NCBI RefSeq assembly: GCF_003937825.1
Contig: NZ_RSFW01000014.1
Span: forward strand, 124,001 to 188,000
From: Mesobacillus subterraneus
GTDB taxonomy: Bacteria > Bacillota > Bacilli > Bacillales > Cytobacillaceae
DNA: 64,000 nt
Reading direction: 5' to 3'
Shown: one piece after another, positions 16,911 to 25,055 of the stretch
Numbering within the stretch: the stretch's first letter is position 1
Layout of the letters: each line of letters opens with the position of its first letter
Notes under the pieces: model-generated
Database searches by the model: none
Seen by the model: the letters and a program-made list of their open reading frames with translations, nothing else
Told to the model about the DNA's origin: nothing
Program-made: the position numbers and the translations under genes

Positions 16911-16945
16911 CCAGCCGGACATTTCGTTCGGCTGGTTCTTTTTTT
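16911..16945 (+). terminator. intrinsic terminator of the aminopeptidase gene
   Basis: CCAGCCG (16911-16917) pairs with CGGCTGG (16929-16935), followed by TTCTTTTTTT. Confidence 0.85.
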
Positions 16946-16995
16946 ACCATTATAGGGTGCGTTTTATATGAATTTTGGAGTTTATGACCTCCCGT

Positions 16996-17143
16996 GCTGC
17001 GGATATTCCCCGTTGAAGGCGATTTATTCCCCGTTGCGCTGCGGATATTCCCCGTTGGAGACATTTTATTCCCCGTTGCGCTGCGGTTATTCCCCTTTGG
17101 AGACATTTTATTCCCCGTTGAAGCCCGGATCTTCCCCGTTGGA
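16996..17143. repeat. exact 21 bp period array, TATTCCCCGTTG family
   Basis: Seven copies of TATTCCCCGTTG begin at 17004, 17025, 17046, 17067, 17088, 17109 and 17130, each exactly 21 bases apart. The nine bases between cores alternate between CGCTGCGGA-like and GAGACATTT-like. Because 21 is a multiple of three, several frames stay open across it; these open frames have no ribosome binding site and are not called as genes. The rest of the gap 16946-17413 holds a putative promoter and nothing else I recognise. Confidence 0.85.
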
Positions 17144-17333
17144 ATTTCAAGAGCTCAAAGCTCCAACCTCGGTTCTAAACACATACGCTAAAAAACCGTA
17201 ATTAAATGGTTTTGATTCACGTTCTACGGCTTTCCATATATTTGCCTATTGCTTGTTCACAGTGCCTCGGCCTTTACCGTTTGGCAGCTTTCTACTCGTT
17301 ACGCATAATGAATACGCTTCCTGGTAAATTCCC

Positions 17334-17362
17334 TTATCCGCCCTAGTTTCGTGTGCTATAAT
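17334..17362 (+). promoter_or_regulatory. putative SigA promoter of the acylphosphatase gene
   Basis: A perfect -10 (TATAAT, 17357-17362) with an extended TGTGC, 17 bases after a weak -35 (TTATCC, 17334-17339). Confidence 0.5.
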
Positions 17363-17413
17363 GGAGTTATCAATCATGTATAAAGATATCATTGTTTATC
17401 TGGGGGCGACGTC

Positions 17414-17686
17414 TTGGTCCAGTTACAGATCATTGTGTCAGGTGAAGTTCAGGGTGTAGGATACCGGTATTATACACAGATGAAGGCGATCCAGTTTGGA
17501 ATCACCGGCTGGGTGAGGAACCGGCAGGATGGAGGCGTCGAGATTCTGGCTTCTGGTGCTCATGCCGATCTTGAAAAATTCATTGATGAGGTGCGAAGAG
17601 GCAATCCATTTTCGACCGTTGACCATATTGAAGTCAACGAAACGGAAAAGACGGAAACCTTCAAATCTTTTGCAATAAAATACTAA
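17414..17686 (+). CDS. acyP: acylphosphatase
   Basis: A small soluble enzyme that hydrolyses acyl phosphates. The 90-residue protein has the full signature: the phosphate loop GEVQGVGYRYYTQ with catalytic Arg at about 18, and GWVRNRQDGGVEI with catalytic Asn at about 36. The length is typical. The start is TTG at 17414, after GGGGGCG. It is monocistronic and ends at a terminator shared with the converging DUF6230-like operon. Confidence 0.93.
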   Translation: MVQLQIIVSGEVQGVGYRYYTQMKAIQFGITGWVRNRQDGGVEILASGAHADLEKFIDEVRRGNPFSTVDHIEVNETEKTETFKSFAIKY

Positions 17687-17687
17687 A

Positions 17688-17714
17688 AGGCAGAGGACTC
17701 CCTCTGCCTTTCTT
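17688..17714. terminator. bidirectional intrinsic terminator
   Basis: AAAGGCAGAGG / CCCTCTGCCTTT stem immediately behind the acylphosphatase stop, between two converging transcription units. Confidence 0.85.
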
Positions 17715-17725
17715 ATATTCTATGA

Positions 17726-19066
17726 TCATTTTATTTTGATGATCGTCCCATCCGGTTCTTTTAAAAGTGCCTGCTTCATTTTCTTCAACTGTTCTTCCTC
17801 GCTTGGCTTCAACCCGAGCAATGACAGCAATCCAAGGGAATCGAGCAGGCCTTCGGTCAGTTTCTCAAGCTGGCTGGTCAGAGTCGCATCTGTTGGGCAC
17901 AGCTCCTTCAGCAGCTTATCCTCTTCCAGCGCCTGGTCAATCAGCTCCAGCGCAAGCTCCTTCGTGATTTCGCCTTGGGCGATGGCAAGCTTATCGCATG
18001 ATGTTTTGGCGGTTTTATCGACCGTTTTCTTGACCGGCTCCACGACTGGCTCTGTTACTGTTTTTGCAGTATCGACTGTTTTCTTGGCAGTTTCCTGTAC
18101 AGGTTCAGTCACCTTGCCAACAGTACCCTTCACTGGCTCCGTCACTTTCTCGACCGTTTCCTTCACCGGCGCGGTCACCTTACTAACGGTATCCTTCAGC
18201 GGGTCAGTTACTTTGCCGATCGTATCTTTCAATGGGTCGGTTAACTTGCCGATTGTCTCCTCCAGCGGGTCGGTCACCTTGCCAATCGTGTCCTCCAGCG
18301 GGTCGGTTACTTTACCAATTTCCCCTTCAAGCGGATCGGTTACCTTCCCTATCGTTTCATCGATTGGTTCTGTTACGGAATCTGCCACATCTTCAGCCGG
18401 ATCGATAACAACACCGGCCGTATCCTCCTCCCCGTCTTCCCCGCCGGCGCCTTCACAGGTTAGCGGGAGCTGCCCCGCGGTGAGCTTTTCGATTTCTTTC
18501 TTCATTTGCTCAAGTGGGAGCGAGCTTAGGTCCTGTAATATTTTCAAGGGTCCTGGTTTTTGTATGCCGCCATTGCCATTGACCGTCTGCAGCTGCAACT
18601 GGTCAAGTGAGCTGTTGGCTGCGTTCATCGAATGGGCAACCATGTTCACGCCTTCAAGGGCGGCGTTTGGAATCACTTTTCCGGCATGGAGGCATGCTCC
18701 CTTGAATGAAATCGCACTTGCATCCACCTGCATCCCTTTGATCTGGACCGGGCCGCTTGCCTTCATTGTCAGGCTGACACTACCGCCGGGCGTCTGAAAT
18801 TGTTTGGTCAGCCTCATTCCATATATTTTTGCAGAGTCATAGGTAATCCGCAGCATCGGCTTTGCGTGGGAGCTTGATGTCTCACCGGCAACAATCATCG
18901 CCTTCATATTCTCGCCTTCCACCCTGTCTGCCTCGATGATGAAGCCGTCCGCATCAAGACTGGCAGCCTCACCATGATGGATAAAGGGCAGCAAGGACAA
19001 AAATGCCAGCTGTATGCTCAAGCCGAGCAATAAAATCTTGTATTTTACCAGTCTGGTATGTTTCAA
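17726..19066 (-). CDS. secreted DUF6230-like protein with 11-residue repeats
   Basis: A 446-residue exported protein. Residues 1-34 are a signal peptide (basic start, then a hydrophobic core ending near GEAAS). Residues about 35-200 resemble the DUF6230 protein encoded two genes upstream (DADGFIIEADRVEGE, AGETSS). Residues about 235-350 are some ten 11-residue repeats of the type IGKVTDPLEDT, which would form a long amphipathic helix as in LEA-type hendecad proteins. A C-terminal helical region with two Cys follows. Last gene of a three-gene operon. The role is unknown; a cell-surface or spore-associated filament or spacer is a guess. Confidence 0.8.
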   Translation of the reverse strand: MKHTRLVKYKILLLGLSIQLAFLSLLPFIHHGEAASLDADGFIIEADRVEGENMKAMIVAGETSSSHAKPMLRITYDSAKIYGMRLTKQFQTPGGSVSLTMKASGPVQIKGMQVDASAISFKGACLHAGKVIPNAALEGVNMVAHSMNAANSSLDQLQLQTVNGNGGIQKPGPLKILQDLSSLPLEQMKKEIEKLTAGQLPLTCEGAGGEDGEEDTAGVVIDPAEDVADSVTEPIDETIGKVTDPLEGEIGKVTDPLEDTIGKVTDPLEETIGKLTDPLKDTIGKVTDPLKDTVSKVTAPVKETVEKVTEPVKGTVGKVTEPVQETAKKTVDTAKTVTEPVVEPVKKTVDKTAKTSCDKLAIAQGEITKELALELIDQALEEDKLLKELCPTDATLTSQLEKLTEGLLDSLGLLSLLGLKPSEEEQLKKMKQALLKEPDGTIIKIK

Positions 19067-19079
19067 TTTTTTCTCCCCT

Positions 19080-19475
19080 TTACCCTGTTTTGGCAGGCTG
19101 AGCTGCTGCGTCTGAACGAGGTGAGGACGCTGCTTCCTCTGCCGGCACGACCCTCCATGCTGTCAGCAATGCGCCGCCGATAATACCGAAAATCGTCCCG
19201 AACAGAAAACCGCCCAATGCCCCGATCACCGAGAGGATCGACAGGAATATGACGATGATCCCGAGCGCTTTAGAGGCACTTGGCAAAAATATGGACATCA
19301 GCCCCAACAAAGTGATCAGCCCCCCGAACAGCAATCCGATGACCGCTACGGAGCCAGGAAGAAAGGTGCTGAGGTAAAGGTTCAGCGGCACCCATAAGAT
19401 CATCAGCCCGCTGACAATTGTCAAAATCGCGCCGAAAAATGGCCGTGTATGTCTCCACTTTTTAAATACCATCAC
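19080..19475 (-). CDS. DUF6114 membrane protein
   Basis: A 131-residue membrane protein with four hydrophobic segments (about 12-32, 40-60, 65-85 and 88-108) and a polar Ala/Ser-rich tail. The start FKKWRHTRPFFGAILTIVSG is typical of DUF6114, a family I know mainly from actinomycetes, where it is encoded next to DUF6230 proteins. The same pairing is kept here: it lies 12 bases after the DUF6230 gene and 13 before the DUF6230-like repeat protein. Function unknown. Confidence 0.8.
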   Translation of the reverse strand: MMVFKKWRHTRPFFGAILTIVSGLMILWVPLNLYLSTFLPGSVAVIGLLFGGLITLLGLMSIFLPSASKALGIIVIFLSILSVIGALGGFLFGTIFGIIGGALLTAWRVVPAEEAASSPRSDAAAQPAKTG

Positions 19476-19487
19476 TTGCCACCCCGC

Positions 19488-20060
19488 TTATTTCTTATCG
19501 ATTTTTTCCACAGTCAATTTCATGCCATTCATATTGATGGTTTCCTGGAAGAGGTAATGCGTCTTCAGTTTTGCGTTTTCCAGGATGATAGTGCTGGAAG
19601 TCTGCTGGAACTGCTTTGTCCAGTCTGTACTGTTGTTTTCTTCAAGCACAAGGTTCTGGAACTTCGCATTCGCTTCGATCAGTCCGGCATAATGCTGCAG
19701 GCCGGAAATCTGTACTGGCTTGGAAGCCTGGATCTTCACCCGGATCCATTCCCCGCCCACCTGAAAATCCTTGTACAATTGCAGGTTATCAATCGTGAGT
19801 TTTTCAATGATATTCGTTCCCTGCGGTGCTGCATCTGAGCTGCTCGTTTCACCCAGCTTCGGATAAAATTGATAGCCTTCCCCTTCAAGCTTATCGAATT
19901 CAACATAGAAATCTCCTACACCGGCAATGGGTACCGCATAGGCAACACCTGACAAACCGAATGAGACCAGCAAAATGCCCAGCGCGAGCAGCCCTGACGC
20001 GAGGGCGCCCCAAAACACCTTTTTGTTCGTCTTGCTTTCCATTACGACAGCTCCGTTCAA
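19488..20060 (-). CDS. DUF6230 family exported protein
   Basis: A 190-residue protein with an uncleaved or signal-type hydrophobic segment near residues 12-38 (KVFWGALASGLLALGILLVS) and an extracytoplasmic beta-rich domain (VGDFYVEFDKLEGEGYQFYP, then a series of KI/QISGL strands). It fits DUF6230. First gene of the operon DUF6230-DUF6114-repeat protein. The TTG at 20060 was chosen because GGAGGT lies seven bases upstream; ATG at 20075 has no site, and ATG at 20042 behind GGAG is a second possibility. Divergent from a LuxR-type regulator that may control it. Confidence 0.78.
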   Translation of the reverse strand: MNGAVVMESKTNKKVFWGALASGLLALGILLVSFGLSGVAYAVPIAGVGDFYVEFDKLEGEGYQFYPKLGETSSSDAAPQGTNIIEKLTIDNLQLYKDFQVGGEWIRVKIQASKPVQISGLQHYAGLIEANAKFQNLVLEENNSTDWTKQFQQTSSTIILENAKLKTHYLFQETINMNGMKLTVEKIDKK

Positions 20061-20273
20061 GGAAGCCACCTCCATTAAGAAATATTTTTAAAATTCAAAA
20101 ATACATTGCTACCTTATAAGTTATCTTCAGCAAATCAAGCTTACAACCGCGAAAAATATCGTTAGCATAGTGTTAACCCCGTAAACTGTCGGGGTATACG
20201 CTGGTGGACGGACAAAAATCTGAATATTTAAACGAATAATATTTTACCAGAATCTGAGAGTGGAGGCTTCCTG

Positions 20274-21773
20274 ATGGAACATAAAATTGAGGATTTGGCG
20301 ATGAGAGGGTTACGGCTGTTGAAAGAATGCGAGAAACCCTTTCTTAAAGAATGGTCTATTTTTAAAAAGGAACTGAAGGCATGGCAAAATGAGCTTGTCA
20401 TCGATTTTGAGCAGATGATTGTTTTCGGCTTCCATCATCTTGGCCGGCCGGCGATTGAATCTTCGAATGATTTCATCCTTTCCTTGGTCCTGAAATGGCA
20501 AAAACGCCATCCCGAATTCGTTGATGATTTTGATGCGATTTTTTTAGTAAGTGCCATAGAGAATCTGTTCCATAAAGTTTTGAAAAAAAGGAATGCGAGC
20601 TTCCTGGAACACCAGGCAGTACAGGTGTTTTTCACAAGAATTCTTGACAAGGTCCTGCGCACGCAGCAGCTGGAGTACCAGGACGATAAATGGCTGCGGA
20701 CGATGCTCGGTTTGCGGACGGTGCCCAGCAATTGGCTTGCTGTCATCCGCCATGACAAATCACAATTCAAAGTGAGCAAAGTGGTGTGTGCAGATAAAAC
20801 GAAAACAAATGAGCAGATCATCACCATGTGCGAAGGCCTTCATGCCGACCGCCCGGAGGACTTATCGATCGCCCTTTCCCGGCTGCTGTCGCCTGGCCAG
20901 GAGCAACTCCAAATCATCACCGTCCCCTGTGTGACAGAAACGTTGATGCTTTGTGTGAAGGAGCATGGAGAAACAGTGACGAAAGAGCAAAAAGACATGC
21001 TGCGGAAAATGTATTTGAAGCAGATGAAGCTGAATCACCTGGAGAGCGAGCTTGAATGGAAGGACGCCACCCTGCTGTTCCAGCAGCGCCTGATCCATTC
21101 GCAAAGTGCGACGGATGCCGTCAAAATGATTACCCAGGGACTTGTTGATTATCTGCCTTTTACACGCTGCGCCCTGTTCATTTATTCACCTGGCGAGCAT
21201 AGCGGTGTCGGGGTTCACGCCCACAATGTCACTACAGGTTCAGTCCAGCATATTAAAGAAAGCATCGCTGAATTTCCGCTGCTCACCAAGTATTTAAAGC
21301 ATTTCAGCCACTCGAAGCCTATCTTCATCGAGAATGCTTCCGACATTTTCCCGGAAAAATACGTGCGTGAATACAGCCTGAAATCAGTTGTGGTCCTGCC
21401 CATCTATGTACCTGCAGAAAATAAACTCATTGGACTGGCCTTGCTTGACCGCGGAGAGAATCAGGCTTTCACCGTCAACAATCAGACGCTCACCGCCCTC
21501 ATCAAATTCGGCCAGTATGGAGGCGAGCTGCTCCACCAATATTATGAGGATGCCGTCCAGCTTTACGGTGTCCAGCGCACTTTGCTGACCATCCGCGAGC
21601 GGGAAGTCCTCAAGCTGATTGCCGAGGGAGCTTCCATCAATGAGGCAGCCGAGAACCTGCATCTCAGCAGCTATACAGTCCGAGACTACATCTCGGCGAT
21701 CATCCAGAAGCTCGATGCCAAAAACAGGACCGATGCTGCGGTCAAAGCTTTGAAAATGAGGCTGATTCAGTAA
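20274..21773 (+). CDS. GAF - LuxR-type transcriptional regulator
   Basis: A 499-residue regulator. The C-terminal 60 residues are a LuxR/NarL helix-turn-helix ([20 protein letters not shown], then [15 protein letters not shown]). A GAF-like sensor domain lies at about 265-420 ([34 protein letters not shown]). The N-terminal 250 residues are helical and not recognised. No receiver domain is present, so it likely binds a ligand rather than being phosphorylated. GGAGG lies 7 bases before the ATG. It is divergent from the DUF6230/DUF6114 operon across 213 bases, which suggests but does not prove that it controls it. Confidence 0.82.
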   Translation: MEHKIEDLAMRGLRLLKECEKPFLKEWSIFKKELKAWQNELVIDFEQMIVFGFHHLGRPAIESSNDFILSLVLKWQKRHPEFVDDFDAIFLVSAIENLFHKVLKKRNASFLEHQAVQVFFTRILDKVLRTQQLEYQDDKWLRTMLGLRTVPSNWLAVIRHDKSQFKVSKVVCADKTKTNEQIITMCEGLHADRPEDLSIALSRLLSPGQEQLQIITVPCVTETLMLCVKEHGETVTKEQKDMLRKMYLKQMKLNHLESELEWKDATLLFQQRLIHSQSATDAVKMITQGLVDYLPFTRCALFIYSPGEHSGVGVHAHNVTTGSVQHIKESIAEFPLLTKYLKHFSHSKPIFIENASDIFPEKYVREYSLKSVVVLPIYVPAENKLIGLALLDRGENQAFTVNNQTLTALIKFGQYGGELLHQYYEDAVQLYGVQRTLLTIREREVLKLIAEGASINEAAENLHLSSYTVRDYISAIIQKLDAKNRTDAAVKALKMRLIQ

Positions 21774-21921
21774 GCATTGGAAAGCATTCTGTCTGAAAGC
21801 AGATAAGGTCTTTCATCTTACAAAAACTTCTCCCCAGGCCCCGTTTACGCGGGTCCTATTGCTTTTTACTGTGTTATCTCACAAAATAGAAGGGATATCA
21901 TTTTTAGGGGGTACTTACTTA

Positions 21922-22290
21922 ATGTGGAATGAATTCAAGAAATTCGCCTTTAAAGGCAATGTCCTTGATCTCGCAGTCGGGGTCATCATCGGGGCGGCTT
22001 TCGGGAAAATCGTTTCCTCGCTGGTTGATGACATCATCATGCCGATTGTCGGGCTGGTCTCATTTGGAGGAGATTTTTCGGAGCTTACATACAAAACGTT
22101 AAAATATGGCGCATTTATCCAGACAATCATCGACTTTTTCATTACGGCCTTTGCTATTTTCATTTTCATCAGGATCATCAGCTCCTACCGTAAAAAAGAA
22201 GAGGCACAGCCAGCAGAACCTGTACCTGATGCAAAAGAAGAACTATTGATGGAAATCCGCGATTTATTAAAAGAGAAGAATTCCATCTAA
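21922..22290 (+). CDS. mscL: large-conductance mechanosensitive channel MscL
   Basis: A pentameric channel that opens at high membrane tension and protects against osmotic downshock. The 122-residue protein has the canonical start [20 protein letters not shown] followed by [20 protein letters not shown], a second membrane segment ([15 protein letters not shown]) and a C-terminal amphipathic bundle helix. The ATG at 21922 follows AGGGGGT; longer in-frame starts lack a site and would add 21 residues absent from the family. Confidence 0.95.
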   Translation: MWNEFKKFAFKGNVLDLAVGVIIGAAFGKIVSSLVDDIIMPIVGLVSFGGDFSELTYKTLKYGAFIQTIIDFFITAFAIFIFIRIISSYRKKEEAQPAEPVPDAKEELLMEIRDLLKEKNSI

Positions 22291-22355
22291 AAATGAAACC
22301 TGCTGGTCCTGTCACCCGTATAAATAAACAAATATTTTTATGAGGTGACCCATAC

Positions 22356-22991
22356 ATGTACGCTTATTCAGAAAAAAGCATGATGCCATCGGTGATGCGC
22401 ACATTCGCGATGTCTCTGGCCATCGCATTCATTGGCACAATGCTGGGCGTTTTCGTCCCGCCTGCTTTGTTCCTGCCGCTTGTCATCATTGAAGTCGGAA
22501 TGCTGATTGCCATTTTCTTTTTACGAAAAAGAAAGGCAATCACTTATACTTTCTTATATGTCTTTACCTTCATCTCCGGAATGACGATGTATCCGGTGAT
22601 CGCTCATTATGTCGCAACTGTTGGCGGCAATGTGGTCATCAATGCGCTTGGGGCGACGACGGTCGTATTCACGGGCCTCGCGATTTACGCGACGAAGACA
22701 AAACGCGACCTCAGTTTCCTTGGCGGCATGCTGATGGCAGCATTGCTGGCGCTGATTGCCGTAGGGATCTTCAACTGGATCTGGCCGCTCTCTTCGACAG
22801 GAATGTTAGCCTATTCTTTCATTGGCATACTCGTTTTCAGTGGCTATGTACTATTTGATTTCAATCGAATGAAGCATTATGGCGTAAGTGAAGAGGAAGT
22901 CCCATTGATGGCGTTGAATCTCTATCTGGACTTTATCAATCTGTTCCTGTACATCCTGCGTTTCCTGGGCGTATTATCGAATAGGGATTAA
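22356..22991 (+). CDS. Bax inhibitor-1 (YetJ-like) membrane protein
   Basis: A 211-residue protein with seven hydrophobic segments of the BI-1 family, whose Bacillus member YetJ is a pH-sensitive calcium leak channel. Visible features are VFSGYVLFDFNRMKHYG near residue 165, where the family has its conserved acidic residues, and NLYLDFINLFLYILR at the end. AGGTGA lies 7 bases before the ATG. It follows mscL by 65 bases and may share its transcript; a terminator closes it. Confidence 0.88.
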   Translation: MYAYSEKSMMPSVMRTFAMSLAIAFIGTMLGVFVPPALFLPLVIIEVGMLIAIFFLRKRKAITYTFLYVFTFISGMTMYPVIAHYVATVGGNVVINALGATTVVFTGLAIYATKTKRDLSFLGGMLMAALLALIAVGIFNWIWPLSSTGMLAYSFIGILVFSGYVLFDFNRMKHYGVSEEEVPLMALNLYLDFINLFLYILRFLGVLSNRD

Positions 22992-22993
22992 AG

Positions 22994-23019
22994 AAAGGCG
23001 GCCGATTGGCTGCCTTTTT
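22994..23019 (+). terminator. intrinsic terminator
   Basis: AAAGGCGGCC / GGCTGCCTTT hairpin followed by T residues, directly behind the BI-1 gene. Confidence 0.85.
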
Positions 23020-23069
23020 GCATCTTCCATTTTTTGGCCAAAATACCAACTTTTAATGAAGTTTATGAA

Positions 23070-23094
23070 GTTTTCAGTTATTTCATCCGGGTAT
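23070..23094 (+). promoter_or_regulatory. SigB-type promoter before the tandem small ORFs
   Basis: GTTTTC (23070-23075) and a perfect GGGTAT (23089-23094) are 13 bases apart. The SigB consensus is GTTTAA-N12-14-GGGTAT. Transcription would start near 23103, just upstream of the first 34-codon ORF. Confidence 0.6.
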
Positions 23095-23140
23095 ATGTAT
23101 AGTGCAAGGCCAATACAAAATAAAGAAGGGACTGGTTAAG

Positions 23141-23245
23141 TTGAAAAACTTTACGGCGACTTCAGAATCTGTCATTGGCTTAGCACCCGGAGGAAGATTT
23201 GCGCTGCTGTCTCAAGGCACGCTGGTCTTGAATCGATGGACTTAA
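23141..23245 (+). CDS. 34-residue small protein, copy 1 of a tandem pair
   Basis: A TTG-started ORF of 34 codons behind GAAGGGA (10 bases upstream). The product begins MKNFTATSESVIGLAPGG and ends LVLNRWT, with RFALLSQGT between. It is neutral to slightly basic, without cysteine or a clear membrane segment. Four of ten codon differences from copy 2 are synonymous and none disrupts the frame, which favours a real protein over chance. I do not recognise the family. Expression is probably from the SigB-like promoter at 23070. Confidence 0.55.
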   Translation: MKNFTATSESVIGLAPGGRFALLSQGTLVLNRWT

Positions 23246-23352
23246 AATCGATTCGTCCCAGTGATTATTTGGATAGCACAAGCAGAACACTCCTCTAAAA
23301 TGTCCGCAGGATTTGAGCAAGGCCAATACTAGTAAGGAAGGGACTGGTTAAG

Positions 23353-23457
23353 TTGAAAGACTTCACGGCGACTTCGGAATACGTCATTGGCTATGCAAGC
23401 GGAGGAAGATTTGCGTTGCTGTCTCAAGGCACGCTGGTCTTAAATCGATACATTTAA
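23353..23457 (+). CDS. 34-residue small protein, copy 2 of a tandem pair
   Basis: A second ORF of identical length and start context (AAGGAAGGGA, TTG). It differs from copy 1 at residues 3, 10, 14, 16, 33 and 34 (N to D, S to Y, L to Y, P to S, W to Y, T to I). The central GGRFALLSQGTLVLNR is identical. The substitutions cluster in the first half and at the last two residues and favour aromatic residues. Transcribed with copy 1 and ended by the terminator at 23530. Function unknown. Confidence 0.55.
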   Translation: MKDFTATSEYVIGYASGGRFALLSQGTLVLNRYI

Positions 23458-23529
23458 GATCGATTTACCCCAGTGAGCAAATTGAATAGCAAAACTGAAT
23501 ACTCCTCCCATCGTCCGTATGTCGGACTT

Positions 23530-23566
23530 AAAAAAGGTGCAGGCCCGGTGGCCCGCACCTTTTTTA
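23530..23566 (+). terminator. strong intrinsic terminator
   Basis: AAAAAAGGTGC-GGCC / GGCC-GCACCTTTTTT hairpin spanning 23530-23566. It ends the tandem small-ORF transcript. Confidence 0.9.
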
Positions 23567-23610
23567 AGTTCTCAGCAGAATCATTAAGTAGTTTTTAAGG
23601 AGAAGGAAGC

Positions 23611-23703
23611 TTGCCTTATATGAAAAGCGCTCTACATATAAACGCTTCTTCATTTTCCAATCTGCTCTCCCAGGTTTACAAGATTCCCGCAGCGGATATG
23701 TAA
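23611..23703 (+). CDS. possible 30-residue ORF before the DUF3243 gene
   Basis: A TTG-started ORF behind AAGGAGAAGGAAG, ending 28 bases before the next gene. The product starts MPYMKSALHINASS and contains NLLSQVYKIPAADM. No family is recognised. It could be a leader ORF or a chance reading frame; only the ribosome binding site supports it. Confidence 0.25.
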   Translation: MPYMKSALHINASSFSNLLSQVYKIPAADM

Positions 23704-23731
23704 TTACTATCATTCTCAAGGAGGTAATCTC

Positions 23732-24064
23732 ATGGAAAAAGATCATATGATTCATAAAGATGGTGACGTCGATACTAGCAAAGTGGAAGAAACGCTTGAC
23801 CGCATGGACACGCAGCAGGCCGATGAGATTCTTGGCGACTTCAATGAGTTCCGAAACTATTTGAGCAAGCGCATCCAGCTTGGCAGGACGGCTGGATTAA
23901 GTGAGGAACAGCTTGCCAAAACGGCTGAAAAAGTAGCTGATTACCTTGCAGAAAAGGTGACACCGCGCAATAAAGAAGAGCAATTGCTTCAGGAGTTGTG
24001 GAAGGTCGGCACAAAGGAAGAACAGCACGCGCTGGCACATATGCTGGTCAAACTGGCTGAATAA
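23732..24064 (+). CDS. DUF3243 (YmfJ-like) protein
   Basis: A 110-residue soluble helical protein whose C-terminal 75 residues fit DUF3243: FNEFRNYLSKRIQLGRTAGL, then EKVADYLAEKVTPRNKEEQL and WKVGTKEEQHALAHMLVKL. The Bacillus subtilis member is YmfJ, of unknown function. Here the N-terminus is about 30 residues longer and polar (IHKDGDVDTSKVEETLDRMD). AGGAGGT lies 7 bases before the ATG. It stands alone and converges on corA. Confidence 0.85.
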   Translation: MEKDHMIHKDGDVDTSKVEETLDRMDTQQADEILGDFNEFRNYLSKRIQLGRTAGLSEEQLAKTAEKVADYLAEKVTPRNKEEQLLQELWKVGTKEEQHALAHMLVKLAE

Positions 24065-24074
24065 ACATATCCAT

Positions 24075-24108
24075 ACAAAAAATCGCCCATTGACTGGGCG
24101 ATTTTTCT
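24075..24108. terminator. bidirectional intrinsic terminator
   Basis: AAAAAATCGCCCA / TGGGCGATTTTT hairpin between the converging DUF3243 and corA genes. Confidence 0.9.
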
Positions 24109-24116
24109 CTGTGTTC

Positions 24117-25055
24117 TTATTCGAAAAAAGAGTCTTTCTTCTTCCCTTTGAGGATATCCCCCATCCAGCCTTTTTTTCTCAAATAGAGATATAGGCCGAG
24201 GGTCGAAACAAGGATCAATATACCTGCAAACAAATAGCCAAGCTGCCATTCAAGTTCCGGCATGATCTTAAAGTTCATTCCCCACAGGGCTCCCCATGCC
24301 ATGACGGGCGTGAACAATACGGTCATGACCGTCAGGGTTTTCATGATTTCATTTCCCCGATGGGTGGAGACCACTTCCTCGAGGCGAATCATCGTATCGA
24401 TCTCCTGCTGGTATTCCTCGATCAGCATTCTCGCCCTGTTTACCCGGGTATCGACCCGGCTGTATTCCGGCTTCTTCCTGATTTCCTCACCATATGCCTC
24501 TCGCGCTATGAATTTTAGTTCTGTAATCGGGATGAGAAGGTTCTTCCAAACCAAAAGCTCATGCCGATTCTCATATACTTTTTCAAGCAATTGAAGGTTA
24601 TTGCGCTCTTTCATTTTCCACAACAATTCATGGAGATTTTCCTCATACCCATCAATTCGATTCAGATAGCTTAATAAGATTTCTCCTAACAAGACGAAGA
24701 AGCCTTCAACTCCATCTTCCGCCTGTTCCATTTGTCCATGCACCCCGGCTTTGTCTGATTCGGGGATATTGAAATCAAAGTTGAATGTAATGAAAAATTC
24801 TTTTGAGATATAAAAATGGAAGACTTTCTTATCTTCCTTTTTGTCAATATCCTGCTGATACACTAAGGAACCCCAAATATACTCCTTCCCTCTCGTCTGT
24901 GTATTAAGTTCAAGGAAATTCGATTTATTTTCTTTGACGTCTTCATACCAGCTGTGACAGGCCGGGAATTTTTCCAACAGCCCCTTTAATTCGACTTCCT
25001 GGCCTTCTTTGAAGTCATACCAAGCCCATTGGTCCTGATTGAATGTATATTGCAT
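24117..25055 (-). CDS. corA: CorA-family magnesium/divalent cation transporter
   Basis: A 312-residue CorA-type channel: a cytoplasmic alpha/beta domain (1-about 245) with a long stalk helix (RVNRARMLIEEYQQEIDTMI), then two C-terminal membrane segments (about 245-265 and 278-298). The signature GMN sits at the end of the first segment, in WGALWGMNFKIMPEL. The basic tail (RKKGWMGDILKGKKKDSFFE) is common in the family. Likely cargo is Mg2+ or Co2+. AAGGA precedes the ATG. Monocistronic. Confidence 0.9.
   Translation of the reverse strand: MQYTFNQDQWAWYDFKEGQEVELKGLLEKFPACHSWYEDVKENKSNFLELNTQTRGKEYIWGSLVYQQDIDKKEDKKVFHFYISKEFFITFNFDFNIPESDKAGVHGQMEQAEDGVEGFFVLLGEILLSYLNRIDGYEENLHELLWKMKERNNLQLLEKVYENRHELLVWKNLLIPITELKFIAREAYGEEIRKKPEYSRVDTRVNRARMLIEEYQQEIDTMIRLEEVVSTHRGNEIMKTLTVMTVLFTPVMAWGALWGMNFKIMPELEWQLGYLFAGILILVSTLGLYLYLRKKGWMGDILKGKKKDSFFE

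Larger units (their letters stand above)
23104..23529 (+). repeat. tandem duplication, unit 213 bp
   Basis: Two head-to-tail units begin with GCAAGGCCAATAC at 23104 and 23317. Each contains GAAGGGACTGGTTAAG, a 34-codon ORF, a hairpin over the stop codon and a conserved CCCAGTGA ... ACTCCTC tail. The ORF part is free of insertions and deletions between copies; the tails diverge more. The unit lies in a transcript flanked by a SigB-like promoter and a strong terminator. Confidence 0.85.

Noticed and set aside
16950-17201. Open frames on both strands through the 21-bp array (YSPL-type heptapeptide repeats)
   Set aside because: A 21-bp period keeps all frames open by itself; no ribosome binding site precedes them and several frames are open at once.
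17736-18797. 353-codon open frame opposite the hendecad-repeat gene
   Set aside because: Shadow of the 11-residue repeats; low-complexity Ser/Val product and no ribosome binding site. The minus-strand protein has a signal peptide and operon context.
20172-20197. SigB-like promoter (GTTAAC-N14-GGGTAT) before the GAF-LuxR gene
   Set aside because: The -35 matches only four of six bases; too weak to call.
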